Assembly (NCBI RefSeq): GCF_024297185.1
Contig: NZ_JANCTD010000004.1
Span: 186,001-250,000, forward strand
DNA: 64,000 nt
DNA from: Lewinella sp. JB7
GTDB taxonomy: Bacteria > Bacteroidota > Bacteroidia > Chitinophagales > Saprospiraceae
Reading direction: 5' to 3'
Numbering within the stretch: the stretch's first letter is position 1; each line of letters starts with the position of its first letter. The position numbers were made by a program, and so were the translations under genes. The notes under the pieces were generated by a model. That model saw only the letters and a list, made by a program, of their open reading frames with translations. It searched no databases and had not been told where the DNA came from. Positions 16,404 to 24,824 of this stretch are shown here, piece by piece.

Positions 16404-18776
16404 TCAGAAGGCTACCAGGTCCCGGGCGGCTTCGACGACATCCATGACCTGGGGTTTGCTGGCGTAATTGCCGTCATCGGCGTAGGCGGGACGGTGGACG
16501 GAGGCGGTCAGCGTCCGCACCGGCGCGTCGAGCAGCGTGAAGCCCCCCTGTTCCTCAATGATTTGACGCTCGATGTAGGCGGACGTTCCCCCGGGAACGT
16601 CTTCGTCGACGATCAGGAGGCGGTTGGTCTTTGCGAGGTGGCCAGCTAGCCGGTGCTCCAGGTCGAAGGGAAGCAGCGTCTGCACGTCGATGACCTCCAC
16701 TTCGATGCCGTGATTGGCAAGACGTTCGGCGGCTTCAAGGCAAATGCGCACGCAGGCTCCGTAAGTCACCAGGGTAAGGTCGCTACCGGGGCGCAGGACC
16801 TCCGGCACCCCCAGCGGGACCCGGAAGTCCTTCAGGTTCTCCGGCTCATTCTCCCGCAGACGGTAAGCGTTGAGCACTTCGATGACGACCGCCGGATCGT
16901 CGCCCTCCAGCAGCGTATTGTACATGCCGGCGGCCTGCACCATGTTGCGGGGAACGCAGAGGTGCATGCCGCGTAGGCTCCCGACGAGGGGCGACAGGTA
17001 GGAGCCGCTGTGCCAAACGCCCTCCAGTCGGTGGCCGCGGGTGCGGATGATGAGCGGACAGGCCTGCATGCCGTTGCTGCGCCAGCGTAGGGTCGCTACG
17101 TCGTCGGTCAGCATGGGCAGGGCGTAAAAGATGTAGTCGAGGTACTGAATTTCGGCGATGGGACGCAGGCCACGCATGGCCATGCCCATGGCCTGACCTA
17201 CGATCGTCCACTCCCGGATACCCGTGTCGAATACCCGGTGCTTGCCGAAGCGTTCCTGGAGGCCGGCGAAACCCTGGTTGACGTCGCCGATCTCACCCAC
17301 GTCCTCCCCGAAAGCGAAGAGTTCCGGGCGCTGCTCGAACTTGGCGGCGAAGAAGTGCTGGAGGATTTCGTAGCCCGGTACCGACTTGGGCGTTTCGGGA
17401 TAGCGTGGTGCGACGCCCCCGAGCCGGAGCGGGGAGCGGGGGGTATTGCTGAGCAGGTTGCTGCCCTTACTTGCGGTCAGTTCACGTTGGGCGTCCCGCA
17501 GCCAGTCACGGAGCGGACGCGGCAGTTCCTCCTCCCCGACTTCGAAGCGCAACTGGCGAACGGCGTCGATGAGGTTGGAGAGCAGGGGTTCGGCCATTTG
17601 CCGTACGGTCTCTCCAAAGCGCTCGATCGCCGGCGTGCGGTGGCCGTTAGTCGGCAGCAGCGCCAATAGTGCTTCCCGGCGGGCGCGGCGGGGAGCCTGT
17701 AGTTTTTCCCAGGCGTTCTTGCGGGCGGCGGCAACCACCTTCTTCGCCTTTTTTTCCAGTTCGTCCAGCTCTTCCGCTTCGGCGATGCCGGTAGCCAGCA
17801 GGTAGTGCCGGAACTGCGCCAGACAATCCCACGTCTTTTCCCACTCGAGCCGCTCGGCACTCTTATACCGTTCGTGGCTGCCGCTGGTGCTGTGTCCGTT
17901 GGGCTGAGTGAGTTCGCGTACGTGGATGAGGGCCGCCCGGTGTGAGCTGCGCACCTGTCGCGCCACCTCGGGGAACAGCTCGAGCAGTGCCGGATAGTCC
18001 CAGCCCTCTACGCGGTGAATATCGATGCCGTTGGTTTCTTCCTCCCGGGCCAGACCTGCCATGGCGGCGCTGATGCTTCCCTTCGTCGTTTGCAGGTCGA
18101 CGGGTACGGAGATGCCGTATCCATCGTCTACTACGGTACAGATCATCGGTACGCCGGTGACGCCGGCGGCGTTCATGGTTTCCCAGAAGATGCCCTCGGA
18201 GGTGGAGGCGTCGCCGATCTCCGTCCAGGCAATCTCGTCGCCGTTACGGGAGTGAAGGCGGGCCGGAAGACGCTCGTCCCTGCGGAACACCTTGGAGGCG
18301 TAGGCCAGTCCGAATCCGCGGGCCATTTGTCCGGCCGTAGGCGAGGTAGCGCTGCTGAGGTTAAGTCGCTGGGTCGCATCGAGCCAGTTGCCGTCAGCGT
18401 CGATCGAGGCATTGGCGTAATGGCCACCCATTTGCCGACCGCCGCTGAAGGGATCGTTATTTTCGTCGGAGTACAGCTGGGCGAGGATCTGCTCGGGCGT
18501 AGCCATGTCGAGCGTCAGCAGGAGGGTATGGCCGCGGTAGTAGTCGGCCCGCCAGTCCCCGTCCCTTACGGCCCGGGCCATAGCGACCTGGTAGAGTTCC
18601 TTTCCGTCGTCGCTGACGCCGAATTTGGCGCGGCCGCTGAGTACGTCCTTGCGGATGATGTTACTTAATTCCCGGCTTACCCGACAGATGTAATAGTCCT
18701 TGAGGGCGCGTTCGAAGTCAGATTCCGGAATTTTCCGAAAGTCCGCCGTAGTAAGCTCGGGATCTTTTAGGGGCAA
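16404..18776 (-). CDS. Fused E1 alpha/beta 2-oxoacid dehydrogenase (ThDP enzyme)
   Basis: 790 residues that join the E1-alpha half (about 1-430) to the E1-beta half (about 460-790). Alpha: YRGHTLLLTLDM and the ThDP/Mg motif beginning GDASTSEG. Beta: FGEDVGEIGDVNQGFAGLQERFG, then DTGIREWTIVGQAMGMAM and the C-terminal VDEDVPGGTSAYI. It should form the first component of a branched-chain 2-oxoacid or pyruvate-type dehydrogenase complex; the fused form is common in Bacteroidota. E2 and E3 are not in the window. The linker (about 432-460) contains a Pro/Arg-rich stretch encoded by a quasi-palindrome. Confidence 0.93.
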   Translation of the reverse strand: MPLKDPELTTADFRKIPESDFERALKDYYICRVSRELSNIIRKDVLSGRAKFGVSDDGKELYQVAMARAVRDGDWRADYYRGHTLLLTLDMATPEQILAQLYSDENNDPFSGGRQMGGHYANASIDADGNWLDATQRLNLSSATSPTAGQMARGFGLAYASKVFRRDERLPARLHSRNGDEIAWTEIGDASTSEGIFWETMNAAGVTGVPMICTVVDDGYGISVPVDLQTTKGSISAAMAGLAREEETNGIDIHRVEGWDYPALLELFPEVARQVRSSHRAALIHVRELTQPNGHSTSGSHERYKSAERLEWEKTWDCLAQFRHYLLATGIAEAEELDELEKKAKKVVAAARKNAWEKLQAPRRARREALLALLPTNGHRTPAIERFGETVRQMAEPLLSNLIDAVRQLRFEVGEEELPRPLRDWLRDAQRELTASKGSNLLSNTPRSPLRLGGVAPRYPETPKSVPGYEILQHFFAAKFEQRPELFAFGEDVGEIGDVNQGFAGLQERFGKHRVFDTGIREWTIVGQAMGMAMRGLRPIAEIQYLDYIFYALPMLTDDVATLRWRSNGMQACPLIIRTRGHRLEGVWHSGSYLSPLVGSLRGMHLCVPRNMVQAAGMYNTLLEGDDPAVVIEVLNAYRLRENEPENLKDFRVPLGVPEVLRPGSDLTLVTYGACVRICLEAAERLANHGIEVEVIDVQTLLPFDLEHRLAGHLAKTNRLLIVDEDVPGGTSAYIERQIIEEQGGFTLLDAPVRTLTASVHRPAYADDGNYASKPQVMDVVEAARDLVAF

Positions 18777-18913
18777 AACAAGGTGGTTTAGTGTACGCGG
18801 TGGTTAGTCGCAAATTTGGTCTGGGCAATACGTAAAATCCGGCCGGCATATAAGCAATCCAGCCATTGCGAAGGTAACGATATTTTACAATTTCCGGTTG
18901 ACCCCCCGGGCGG

Positions 18914-19690
18914 TCAGGGTTGGGGCTGCGCCGGAGCGGGAGCGGTGGAATCCCAACGAAGCAGCGTGGTCTGGTGGGCATCCATGCGCGCATAGGTGCA
19001 GGTGTACAGCCACTCACCGAGATTGAGGTAACGCGTGCGCCCGTTGGTGAGGGTGTAGTCGATCGGCAGGTGGCGGTGACCGAAAATGCAGTACGCCAGC
19101 TCGGGGTCCGCGGCCAGTTTGCGTTCGGAGTAGGCTACCAGCCACTCCTCCCCGGGACCGAGAAATACGTCCTCCGGTCCCTGGCTTTCCCGACTCTGGT
19201 GGCTGAAGTACAGGGCAAGGAACATGGCCAGGTTTGGGTGGAGCCGGGCGTACATCCACTTGGCCCAGCGGGCATTGATGACCTTCTTGAGTCGTTTGTA
19301 GCCCCGGTCGCCCGGCCCGAGTCCGTCGCCGTGACCGATCAGTACGCGCTTCCCGTAGAGGGTATGTACGACGGGCTCCCGGTACAGCCGGACGCCGGCT
19401 TCTTCCTGAAGGTAGTCGTGCATCCACATGTCGTGATTCCCCGTGAAAACGTGCACGGGTATCCCCCGGTCGGTCAGTTCGGCCAACTTGCCGAGAAAGC
19501 GAACGAATCCCCGGGGCACCGCCCGCCGCCATTCGAACCAAAAATCAAACAGGTCGCCCACCAGATAAATGGCCTCCGCCCCCTCCGCCTCGCAGTATTC
19601 CAGCCACCGTACGATCTGCCGCTCGCGCTCGCGGCTACTGTGGCGGGCGTCGACGCCGAGATGAAAATCGGATGCGAAGAATACGGGCAT
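18914..19690 (-). CDS. lpxH: UDP-2,3-diacylglucosamine diphosphatase (LpxH-type)
   Basis: 258 residues. Calcineurin-like metal sites SDFHLG, GDLFDFWFEW, GNHDMWMHDY, GHGDGLG and FGHRHLP are in the order and spacing of LpxH, which cleaves UDP-2,3-diacylglucosamine in the lipid A pathway at the inner membrane. Start ATG at 19690. It lies 19 bases after the epimerase gene within a minus-strand run (cytochrome c, anmK, epimerase, lpxH) that may be one transcript with envelope-related content. Confidence 0.92.
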   Translation of the reverse strand: MPVFFASDFHLGVDARHSSRERERQIVRWLEYCEAEGAEAIYLVGDLFDFWFEWRRAVPRGFVRFLGKLAELTDRGIPVHVFTGNHDMWMHDYLQEEAGVRLYREPVVHTLYGKRVLIGHGDGLGPGDRGYKRLKKVINARWAKWMYARLHPNLAMFLALYFSHQSRESQGPEDVFLGPGEEWLVAYSERKLAADPELAYCIFGHRHLPIDYTLTNGRTRYLNLGEWLYTCTYARMDAHQTTLLRWDSTAPAPAQPQP

Positions 19691-19709
19691 GGCGGGAACT
19701 ACGAATACA

Positions 19710-20741
19710 TTACGAAAGGAGGGGCAGGTAGGTGGGGGGCAGATTGTCTCCCATCTTCCGGCTCAGCTGGAAGGCCCGGCCGGTTTCGCTGACGGTGCGG
19801 GAGATGGGAACGTACGACCGCCCGGTAAGCGCCGGATAGTCGGACCCGTCGTAGGCGAAGCGGGCCTGCAACTGCTGATGAGTGGCCCGGGTGATCAGGG
19901 GGGGCGTGCCGGCGAGTTTCGCCCGCAGGTGTTCCACGGGCCACAGCAGGGCCGACTGCCAGGCGGGCATGCCGTAGGTAGGCGGAGCGCCGTCGACGCT
20001 GGCACTGATCGCCGTCAGTAGATCCTTCCAGCTCAGGTTGTCCGCGGAAAGCAGCATTCGATCCCGGTCCACGCGTCGGTCGAGGAGCGTTATCACTCCC
20101 CGGGCAACGTCGCGTACGTCCACGAACCCGGCCGTTCCGAGGGGATAAATACGGCTACCGGTGCCGGCTCTCCGCCACAGTGCCGGCGTATTGCCGCCCT
20201 TCCAGTCTCCCGCACCGAGTACCGTGGAGGGATATACCGCGGCGACCGATAGCCCTTCGGCCTGCCCCCGCCAGACTTCGCGTTCCGCGGCAAATTTAGA
20301 GCGGGCGTAGGCGGTGTTCGGCTCCTCCAACGGCCACCGATCCGTGACCTTCGTGACCTGCCCGCCATCGATGCGATTCAGGGCGGCTACGGAGCTGAGG
20401 TATACCAGTCGTTCACTGCCCGCCTCCAGCATCATGTTGACCAGGTTGGCGGTACCTTCTCCGTTGACCCGGAGCATGTGGTCGGCATCACCCGGCTGAT
20501 AGGAGACGCAAGCGGCGGCGTGAATGACCGTCGTGATACCGTCCAGGGCGTCCAGTAAACTTTCCGGATCCGTAAGGTCGCCTTCCACCAGAGTGCACCA
20601 CTCCCCGAGCTCGCTCAGTGTCCCGGTAGCGGAGCCGGGACGAACCAGGGCGGCGAAGGGTCGTCCCTCCGCGGCCAGCGCGTGGGCGAGATAGTAGCCG
20701 ATGAAGCCGGTGCCGCCGGTCAGTAAAAGCTCAGCCCGCAT
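19710..20741 (-). CDS. NAD-dependent epimerase/dehydratase family protein
   Basis: 343 residues from the ATG at 20741; an ATG at 20753 is also in frame. Extended SDR: nucleotide motif LLTGGTGFIGYYLA, then VIHAAACVSY, and the catalytic pair YARSKFAAE (Tyr-x3-Lys). It resembles dihydroflavonol-4-reductase-like SDRs of Bacteroidota. The substrate is unknown. Its 5' end overlaps the anmK stop by 11 bases, which implies translational coupling. Confidence 0.88.
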   Translation of the reverse strand: MRAELLLTGGTGFIGYYLAHALAAEGRPFAALVRPGSATGTLSELGEWCTLVEGDLTDPESLLDALDGITTVIHAAACVSYQPGDADHMLRVNGEGTANLVNMMLEAGSERLVYLSSVAALNRIDGGQVTKVTDRWPLEEPNTAYARSKFAAEREVWRGQAEGLSVAAVYPSTVLGAGDWKGGNTPALWRRAGTGSRIYPLGTAGFVDVRDVARGVITLLDRRVDRDRMLLSADNLSWKDLLTAISASVDGAPPTYGMPAWQSALLWPVEHLRAKLAGTPPLITRATHQQLQARFAYDGSDYPALTGRSYVPISRTVSETGRAFQLSRKMGDNLPPTYLPLLS

Positions 20742-21840
20742 AAAGCGCGCCATTGATCGTATCGCGTGCCGCGCCCGTGGCCGCCGCCAGACTATTGGGG
20801 ATACCTTCCCGCCGGAAGAGTGCGCACAGCGCCACGAGCGCCGCTTCCTTGAAATCGCCGGTCTTATCGTCGGCGGTAACGAAGCGCAGGTCCGGCGCGC
20901 GAGCTCCCAGGCACTCGATCAGAAAACCGTTCCGGGCACCCCCGCCGGTAACCAATACCTGGCCTTCCTTTCCAGCTTCCTGACCCGCTCGTACCTGAGT
21001 GGTCAGGTCACCGGCGATGCGGCCGGCCATCCACCGGGTAAAGGTGGCCAGGCGATCTTCGGTGGCCGCCGGATGATCGCGGAAAAGGGGCCAGAGCGTA
21101 TCCACCACCCACTGATTGCTCAGCGACTTCGGGTACGGCCGCGCGTGGTAAGGCAGTGCATCCGCCCGTTCGGCCAGTTCGGGAAGGAAAGTTCCGGACC
21201 GGGCGAGTGCACCGTCGGCGTCGTAGGCGTGTCCCCGCTCCCGGGCCAGTCGATCGAGGATCTGGCAGCAACCGGTGACGTCCCCGGCGATCAGGCCATC
21301 GTCCGGGCGGCGCAGGCTGAAGTTGGCGATCCCGCCGAGGTTGAGGAAGATCGAGTGGTGGGGAAAGAGATGGCGATCGGCCACCGGGGCGAGGGGGGCG
21401 CCCTGTCCGCCGGCGGCAATATCACTCCCGCGCAATTCCGCTACCACAGGCAGCTCGACCGCGGCGGCCAGTTGCGCACCGTCGCCAAGTTGGAGGGTGT
21501 AGCCGGCGGCGGGTTCGTGAAAGACCGTGTGTCCGTGGTATCCCACGAGCAGGGGATAGATGGAAGAATACTCCCCCAGGAAGGCCGCGGCGCGTTGCCC
21601 GACGTACCGCCCCAGTTCCGCGTGCAGCTGCCACAGGTCGGGGGCGCTCAGCGTGCCGGAAGACCGGAGCCGATCGCTCCACGCATCGGGATACGGATCG
21701 GTGATGGCCGCTTTGACGGACCACTCCCGCACGGGCCGGGGATCACCGGGCGAAAGCGTGAAATCGCAGACGGCCAGGTCGAGCCCGTCGAGCGAACTGC
21801 CCGACATGATGCCGAGTACGGTATGCCGGGTAGTAGCCAA
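20731..21840 (-). CDS. anmK: Anhydro-N-acetylmuramic acid kinase
   Basis: 369 residues. The ATP-binding start VLGIMSGSSLDGLDLAVCDF, the substrate region YHGHTVFHEP with LQLGDGA, and FLNLGGIANFSL are all hallmarks of AnmK. It phosphorylates and opens 1,6-anhydro-MurNAc to MurNAc-6-P during peptidoglycan recycling in the cytoplasm. The start is two bases after the stop of the cytochrome c gene, and the end overlaps the epimerase gene. Confidence 0.95.
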   Translation of the reverse strand: MATTRHTVLGIMSGSSLDGLDLAVCDFTLSPGDPRPVREWSVKAAITDPYPDAWSDRLRSSGTLSAPDLWQLHAELGRYVGQRAAAFLGEYSSIYPLLVGYHGHTVFHEPAAGYTLQLGDGAQLAAAVELPVVAELRGSDIAAGGQGAPLAPVADRHLFPHHSIFLNLGGIANFSLRRPDDGLIAGDVTGCCQILDRLARERGHAYDADGALARSGTFLPELAERADALPYHARPYPKSLSNQWVVDTLWPLFRDHPAATEDRLATFTRWMAGRIAGDLTTQVRAGQEAGKEGQVLVTGGGARNGFLIECLGARAPDLRFVTADDKTGDFKEAALVALCALFRREGIPNSLAAATGAARDTINGALYAG

Positions 21841-21842
21841 GC

Positions 21843-22205
21843 TTACTGTTCCAGGGCCTTATTGAACGACATGGTGTACTTGGCCATGGCTTCGATCTCC
21901 TCCTCGCTCAGGATCTCTCCGAAGGCGGTCATGACCCCGTTCTCACTACCGTTGGTGATAATATTGACGCGGTAGGCCAGGTCGCGGTCCGATTCCTGAA
22001 GGTTAGCCGCCCCGTTAGTACCCATATCACCGTAGAGACCATGACAAGCGATGCAGCGGATCTTCCAAATCTTCTTTACGTCAATGTCCTGGGCCTTCGC
22101 CGTGGCCGGAGCCGTGGCGGGTGCCTCGGAGGGCGTGGTATCTTCACCACCACCGCAGGCGAGGGCAATCAGGGCGATAAAAACGAGGGGGAAGAGCCTT
22201 TTCAT
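21843..22205 (-). CDS. Small c-type cytochrome lipoprotein
   Basis: 120 residues. A lipobox (IALACGGG) is followed by an Ala/Pro/Thr-rich spacer, then a mono-haem cytochrome c domain: haem site CIACH and a likely axial Met in NGVMTAFGEILSEEEIEAM. It would be an envelope-anchored electron carrier. It is first in the minus-strand run leading to anmK. Confidence 0.92.
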   Translation of the reverse strand: MKRLFPLVFIALIALACGGGEDTTPSEAPATAPATAKAQDIDVKKIWKIRCIACHGLYGDMGTNGAANLQESDRDLAYRVNIITNGSENGVMTAFGEILSEEEIEAMAKYTMSFNKALEQ

Positions 22206-22350
22206 GGTCTTGAATTACGTTAAATTTGAATGTGGCGGGAAAGGTAAGGTAAGCCCGCCTATATACAATCCCGGCGCGCCAACATTGTTGTAATTCACCG
22301 GTGGTGGAAACTTTTTAGCCCCAACGGTACCTTAAGCTCCGATAACTTCT

Positions 22351-22358
22351 TATCTTTG
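22351..22358 (+). promoter_or_regulatory. -7 promoter box upstream of the bL25 gene
   Basis: TATCTTTG matches the Bacteroidota -7 consensus TAnnTTTG and lies 36 bases before the ATG. I see no clean TTG at the -33 distance, so the call is moderate. Confidence 0.6.
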
Positions 22359-22394
22359 CGGGCCGTAAGCGAAACCGCGCGAAAGAATTAACGT

Positions 22395-23021
22395 ATGGAA
22401 ACTATAACTGTCAACGGCGAGATCCGTGAGAACCTCGGTAAGAAGTCATCCAAGGAATACCGCCGCGAAGGCCTGGTCCCCGCTGTCGTGTACGGTATGG
22501 GTGACCCCGTTCACTTTACCGTCCGGGCCCTGGACGTGCGTGACCTCATTTACACCGCCGAATTCAAACTGGCCGAAGTGAACGTCTCCGGCCAATCCTA
22601 CCGCGCCATCGTGAAGGATTACCAGTTCCACCCCGTCACCGACGAGCTGCGTCACCTCGACTTCCTCGCTCTCGAAGACGGCCGCACCATCAAGGTGGAA
22701 GTGCCCGTCACCTTCACCGGCACCAGCCCCGGTGTTCGTGGCGGTGGTAAGCTGCAGCAGTCCGTACGTCGCATCAAGATCAAGACCACTCCGGAGCACC
22801 TGGTCGACAACCTGACCCTCGACATCAGCAAGCTGGAGCTCGGTCAGAGCATCCGCGTGCGCGACCTCGACCCCATCGAGGGCGTCGAGATCCAGAACCC
22901 CGGCGGTCAGCCCATCGCTACGGTCGAAGTTCCCCGCGCCCTGCGCTCCGCCGCCACGGCCGAGAAGAAGGCCAGCGAGAAGGAAGCCAAGAAAGCCGCG
23001 AAGGCACCGGCCGCGGAGTAA
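22395..23021 (+). CDS. rplY: Ribosomal protein bL25, general stress protein Ctc form
   Basis: 208 residues, the long Ctc-type bL25 that binds 5S rRNA. The N-terminal domain has VNGEIRENLGKKSSKEYRRE and VPAVVYGMG; the C-terminal Ctc domain carries VPVTFTGTSPGVRGGGKLQQ and the closing VEIQNPGGQPIATVEVPRA. A Lys/Ala-rich tail follows. It is monocistronic: a -7 box upstream and a strong terminator downstream. Confidence 0.96.
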   Translation: METITVNGEIRENLGKKSSKEYRREGLVPAVVYGMGDPVHFTVRALDVRDLIYTAEFKLAEVNVSGQSYRAIVKDYQFHPVTDELRHLDFLALEDGRTIKVEVPVTFTGTSPGVRGGGKLQQSVRRIKIKTTPEHLVDNLTLDISKLELGQSIRVRDLDPIEGVEIQNPGGQPIATVEVPRALRSAATAEKKASEKEAKKAAKAPAAE

Positions 23022-23043
23022 GCTCCCCGGTTTCCAAATCAGA

Positions 23044-23077
23044 AAGGGCAGGCATCACCAGGATGCTTGCCCTTTTT
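23044..23077 (+). terminator. Intrinsic terminator after the bL25 gene
   Basis: A stem of 13 positions with one mismatch (23044-23056 with 23062-23074), a five-base loop, and a run of five T (23073-23077). Confidence 0.9.
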
Positions 23078-23110
23078 GCTTTTGTTCGCGCCGTGAGTAC
23101 AAACACAATT

Positions 23111-23141
23111 TGTTTTAGCTGGCGGCATTCCCTATTTTTGG
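23111..23141 (+). promoter_or_regulatory. Consensus promoter of the 229-residue protein gene
   Basis: TTG at 23111-23113, exactly 20 bases, then TATTTTTG at 23134-23141: a full match to the Bacteroidota consensus, 25 bases before the ATG at 23167. Confidence 0.8.
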
Positions 23142-23166
23142 TGGCACTTACTGATCGCCACACCCA

Positions 23167-23856
23167 ATGAAAAAGCAAAAAGTCAACCGGAAGTACAACT
23201 TCCCCGATGCCGATCTCTACCAGATGGCCATGGACAGCATCCGCCTGGCGCAGCGCGACCTGGACCGTTTCCGCGCGGGCTACCAGTACGACGGCCACCG
23301 CCTGAAGGGATTTCACGACCGCTGTCAACGCTTCGTGGAAATGCCCCACGACGACGAGCTGCTCGGAGACCAGATGATCGTGACCGATAAGAAGTACGAC
23401 GCGGCGGAAAAACTCCGTCACGCCATCCGCTCCGTCATGACCCGCGTGCGCATGGCTTACAGCAATCGCACCGGCCGCTACCGCAAGTTCGGCACCGCCA
23501 AATTGGGTGACATGACCGACGCTCAGCTGCTCTTCTGCGGTCGGCGGGTCATCCGCGTCGCCCGGGCCCAGTGGGATTTCCTGGCCGATACCGGCCTCAA
23601 CGAAAGTCACCTCGAACGGCTCGCCAAAGCCTGTCAGGCCTTCGAACTCGCCATGAACATCCAGCAGGATAAGGTGGCGGACCGCGACATCAGCGTGGAA
23701 TCGCGGATCGACCTCGGTAATCTCATTTACGATGAACTGATCCTCGTCTGCGACATCGGTAAGGACATCTGGGCCGAAACGGACCGCGCGAAGTACGACG
23801 CCTATTGTATTTACGACAGCAATATGGAGCAGAAACGGATTGCTAAGGGGAGTTAG
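23167..23856 (+). CDS. Unknown helical protein
   Basis: 229 residues, no recognised domain. It starts KKQKVNRKYNFPDADLYQMA and is rich in Arg, Asp and long amphipathic helices (RLAQRDLDRFRAG, EKLRHAIRSVMTRVRMAY, LERLAKACQAFELAM), suggesting an all-helical bundle. No signal peptide or membrane span. It has its own consensus promoter, separate from rplY. The composition resembles other cytosolic Bacteroidota proteins, so there is no sign of recent transfer. Confidence 0.8.
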   Translation: MKKQKVNRKYNFPDADLYQMAMDSIRLAQRDLDRFRAGYQYDGHRLKGFHDRCQRFVEMPHDDELLGDQMIVTDKKYDAAEKLRHAIRSVMTRVRMAYSNRTGRYRKFGTAKLGDMTDAQLLFCGRRVIRVARAQWDFLADTGLNESHLERLAKACQAFELAMNIQQDKVADRDISVESRIDLGNLIYDELILVCDIGKDIWAETDRAKYDAYCIYDSNMEQKRIAKGS

Positions 23857-23861
23857 GGGGG

Positions 23862-23935
23862 GGGTAGTTCTTTAGGGGTTAGTAGTTTAGGCGTTAGTTC
23901 TTTAGGGGGGGAGTAGTTTAGGCAGTTAGTAGTTG
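23862..23935. repeat. G-rich imperfect tandem repeat upstream of DUF92
   Basis: Two copies of a ~30-base unit built from TTAGTTCTTTAGGGG and AGTAGTTTAGGC (period 30-31), preceded and followed by runs of five to nine G. It lies between the unknown helical gene and the DUF92 gene and takes the place of a recognisable promoter. The plus strand carries four long G-runs. Confidence 0.7.
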
Positions 23936-23941
23936 GGGGCG

Positions 23942-24712
23942 ATGATCGGAGGGGTGGTAGCTTTGGGTATGGTGAACTGGCTTTTGTTCGGGGTAGGGGC
24001 GGTGGCCTTCGGGTTGACGACGTGGCGGCGGGGAAGCCTGACCGCGGGGGGAGCCGTAACCGCCGTGGTGATCGGGACGGTAGTGACCGCGATGGCAGGT
24101 GTGCCGTGGTTGCTTCCGCTCTTCGTGTTTTTTCTGAGCAGCAGCGTGCTGGGCAGGATGCTGCCGGCGGGGACCGACGCCGGAGACCATAAGGACAAAC
24201 AGCCCCGGGACGCGGTACAGGTGCTCTGTAACGGTGGGGTTTACGCGGTACTGGCGGGGGTCGGTGCCGATCCGGAATTGCTGCTCGTAAGCCTCGCGGT
24301 AGCCACCTCGGATACCTGGGCGAGTGAGATCGGCAAGTACGTGCGGCAGCCTACCTACGACGTGCTGCGCCTGCGGCGGGTACCACCGGGACTGAGTGGC
24401 GGCGTATCCCTGGCGGGGACGGTCGGCGGGGCCGCGGGTGCCGCGGTTATCGGAATGCTGGCTTTTTTGGTGGGGCCCGCAGACATTAGCGGGACCGTGG
24501 TGTACGTAGCGATCTGGGGCTTTATCGGAATGCTGGTGGACTCCCTCCTGGGGTCGGCACTACAGGCGCGCTACGCAGACGTCGACGGTGTGCTGTCGGA
24601 CGTCGCCCGGCCGGGGGGTCGGCTCGTGGGGGGGCTGCACTGGATGACGAACGACCTCGTGAATCTGATCGCAATTGCGGTAACGGTGGCTTTAGCGACG
24701 GCGATTGGATAA
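23942..24712 (+). CDS. DUF92 (TMEM19-like) integral membrane protein
   Basis: 256 residues from the ATG at 23942; a TTG nine bases upstream is possible. Six or more hydrophobic segments. The conserved DUF92 features are SVLGRMLPAGTD, the central RDAVQVLCNGGV, ATSDTWASEIGK and a GFIGMLVDSLLGSALQ segment. Distant relatives are CTP-dependent phytyl-phosphate or dolichol kinases (VTE6-like), so a prenyl-phosphate kinase role is possible but unproven here. Confidence 0.9.
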   Translation: MIGGVVALGMVNWLLFGVGAVAFGLTTWRRGSLTAGGAVTAVVIGTVVTAMAGVPWLLPLFVFFLSSSVLGRMLPAGTDAGDHKDKQPRDAVQVLCNGGVYAVLAGVGADPELLLVSLAVATSDTWASEIGKYVRQPTYDVLRLRRVPPGLSGGVSLAGTVGGAAGAAVIGMLAFLVGPADISGTVVYVAIWGFIGMLVDSLLGSALQARYADVDGVLSDVARPGGRLVGGLHWMTNDLVNLIAIAVTVALATAIG

Positions 24713-24824
24713 AAAGGTACGCGCTTTCACGTCGGAGGATGCCGGAAGTCTTTGCTTTGCTTGGTAGGTGCGGCACCCGCGGCCCCGCCAAAAGATTTTA
24801 CCTTCGCGGCAAAATGACAACGTA

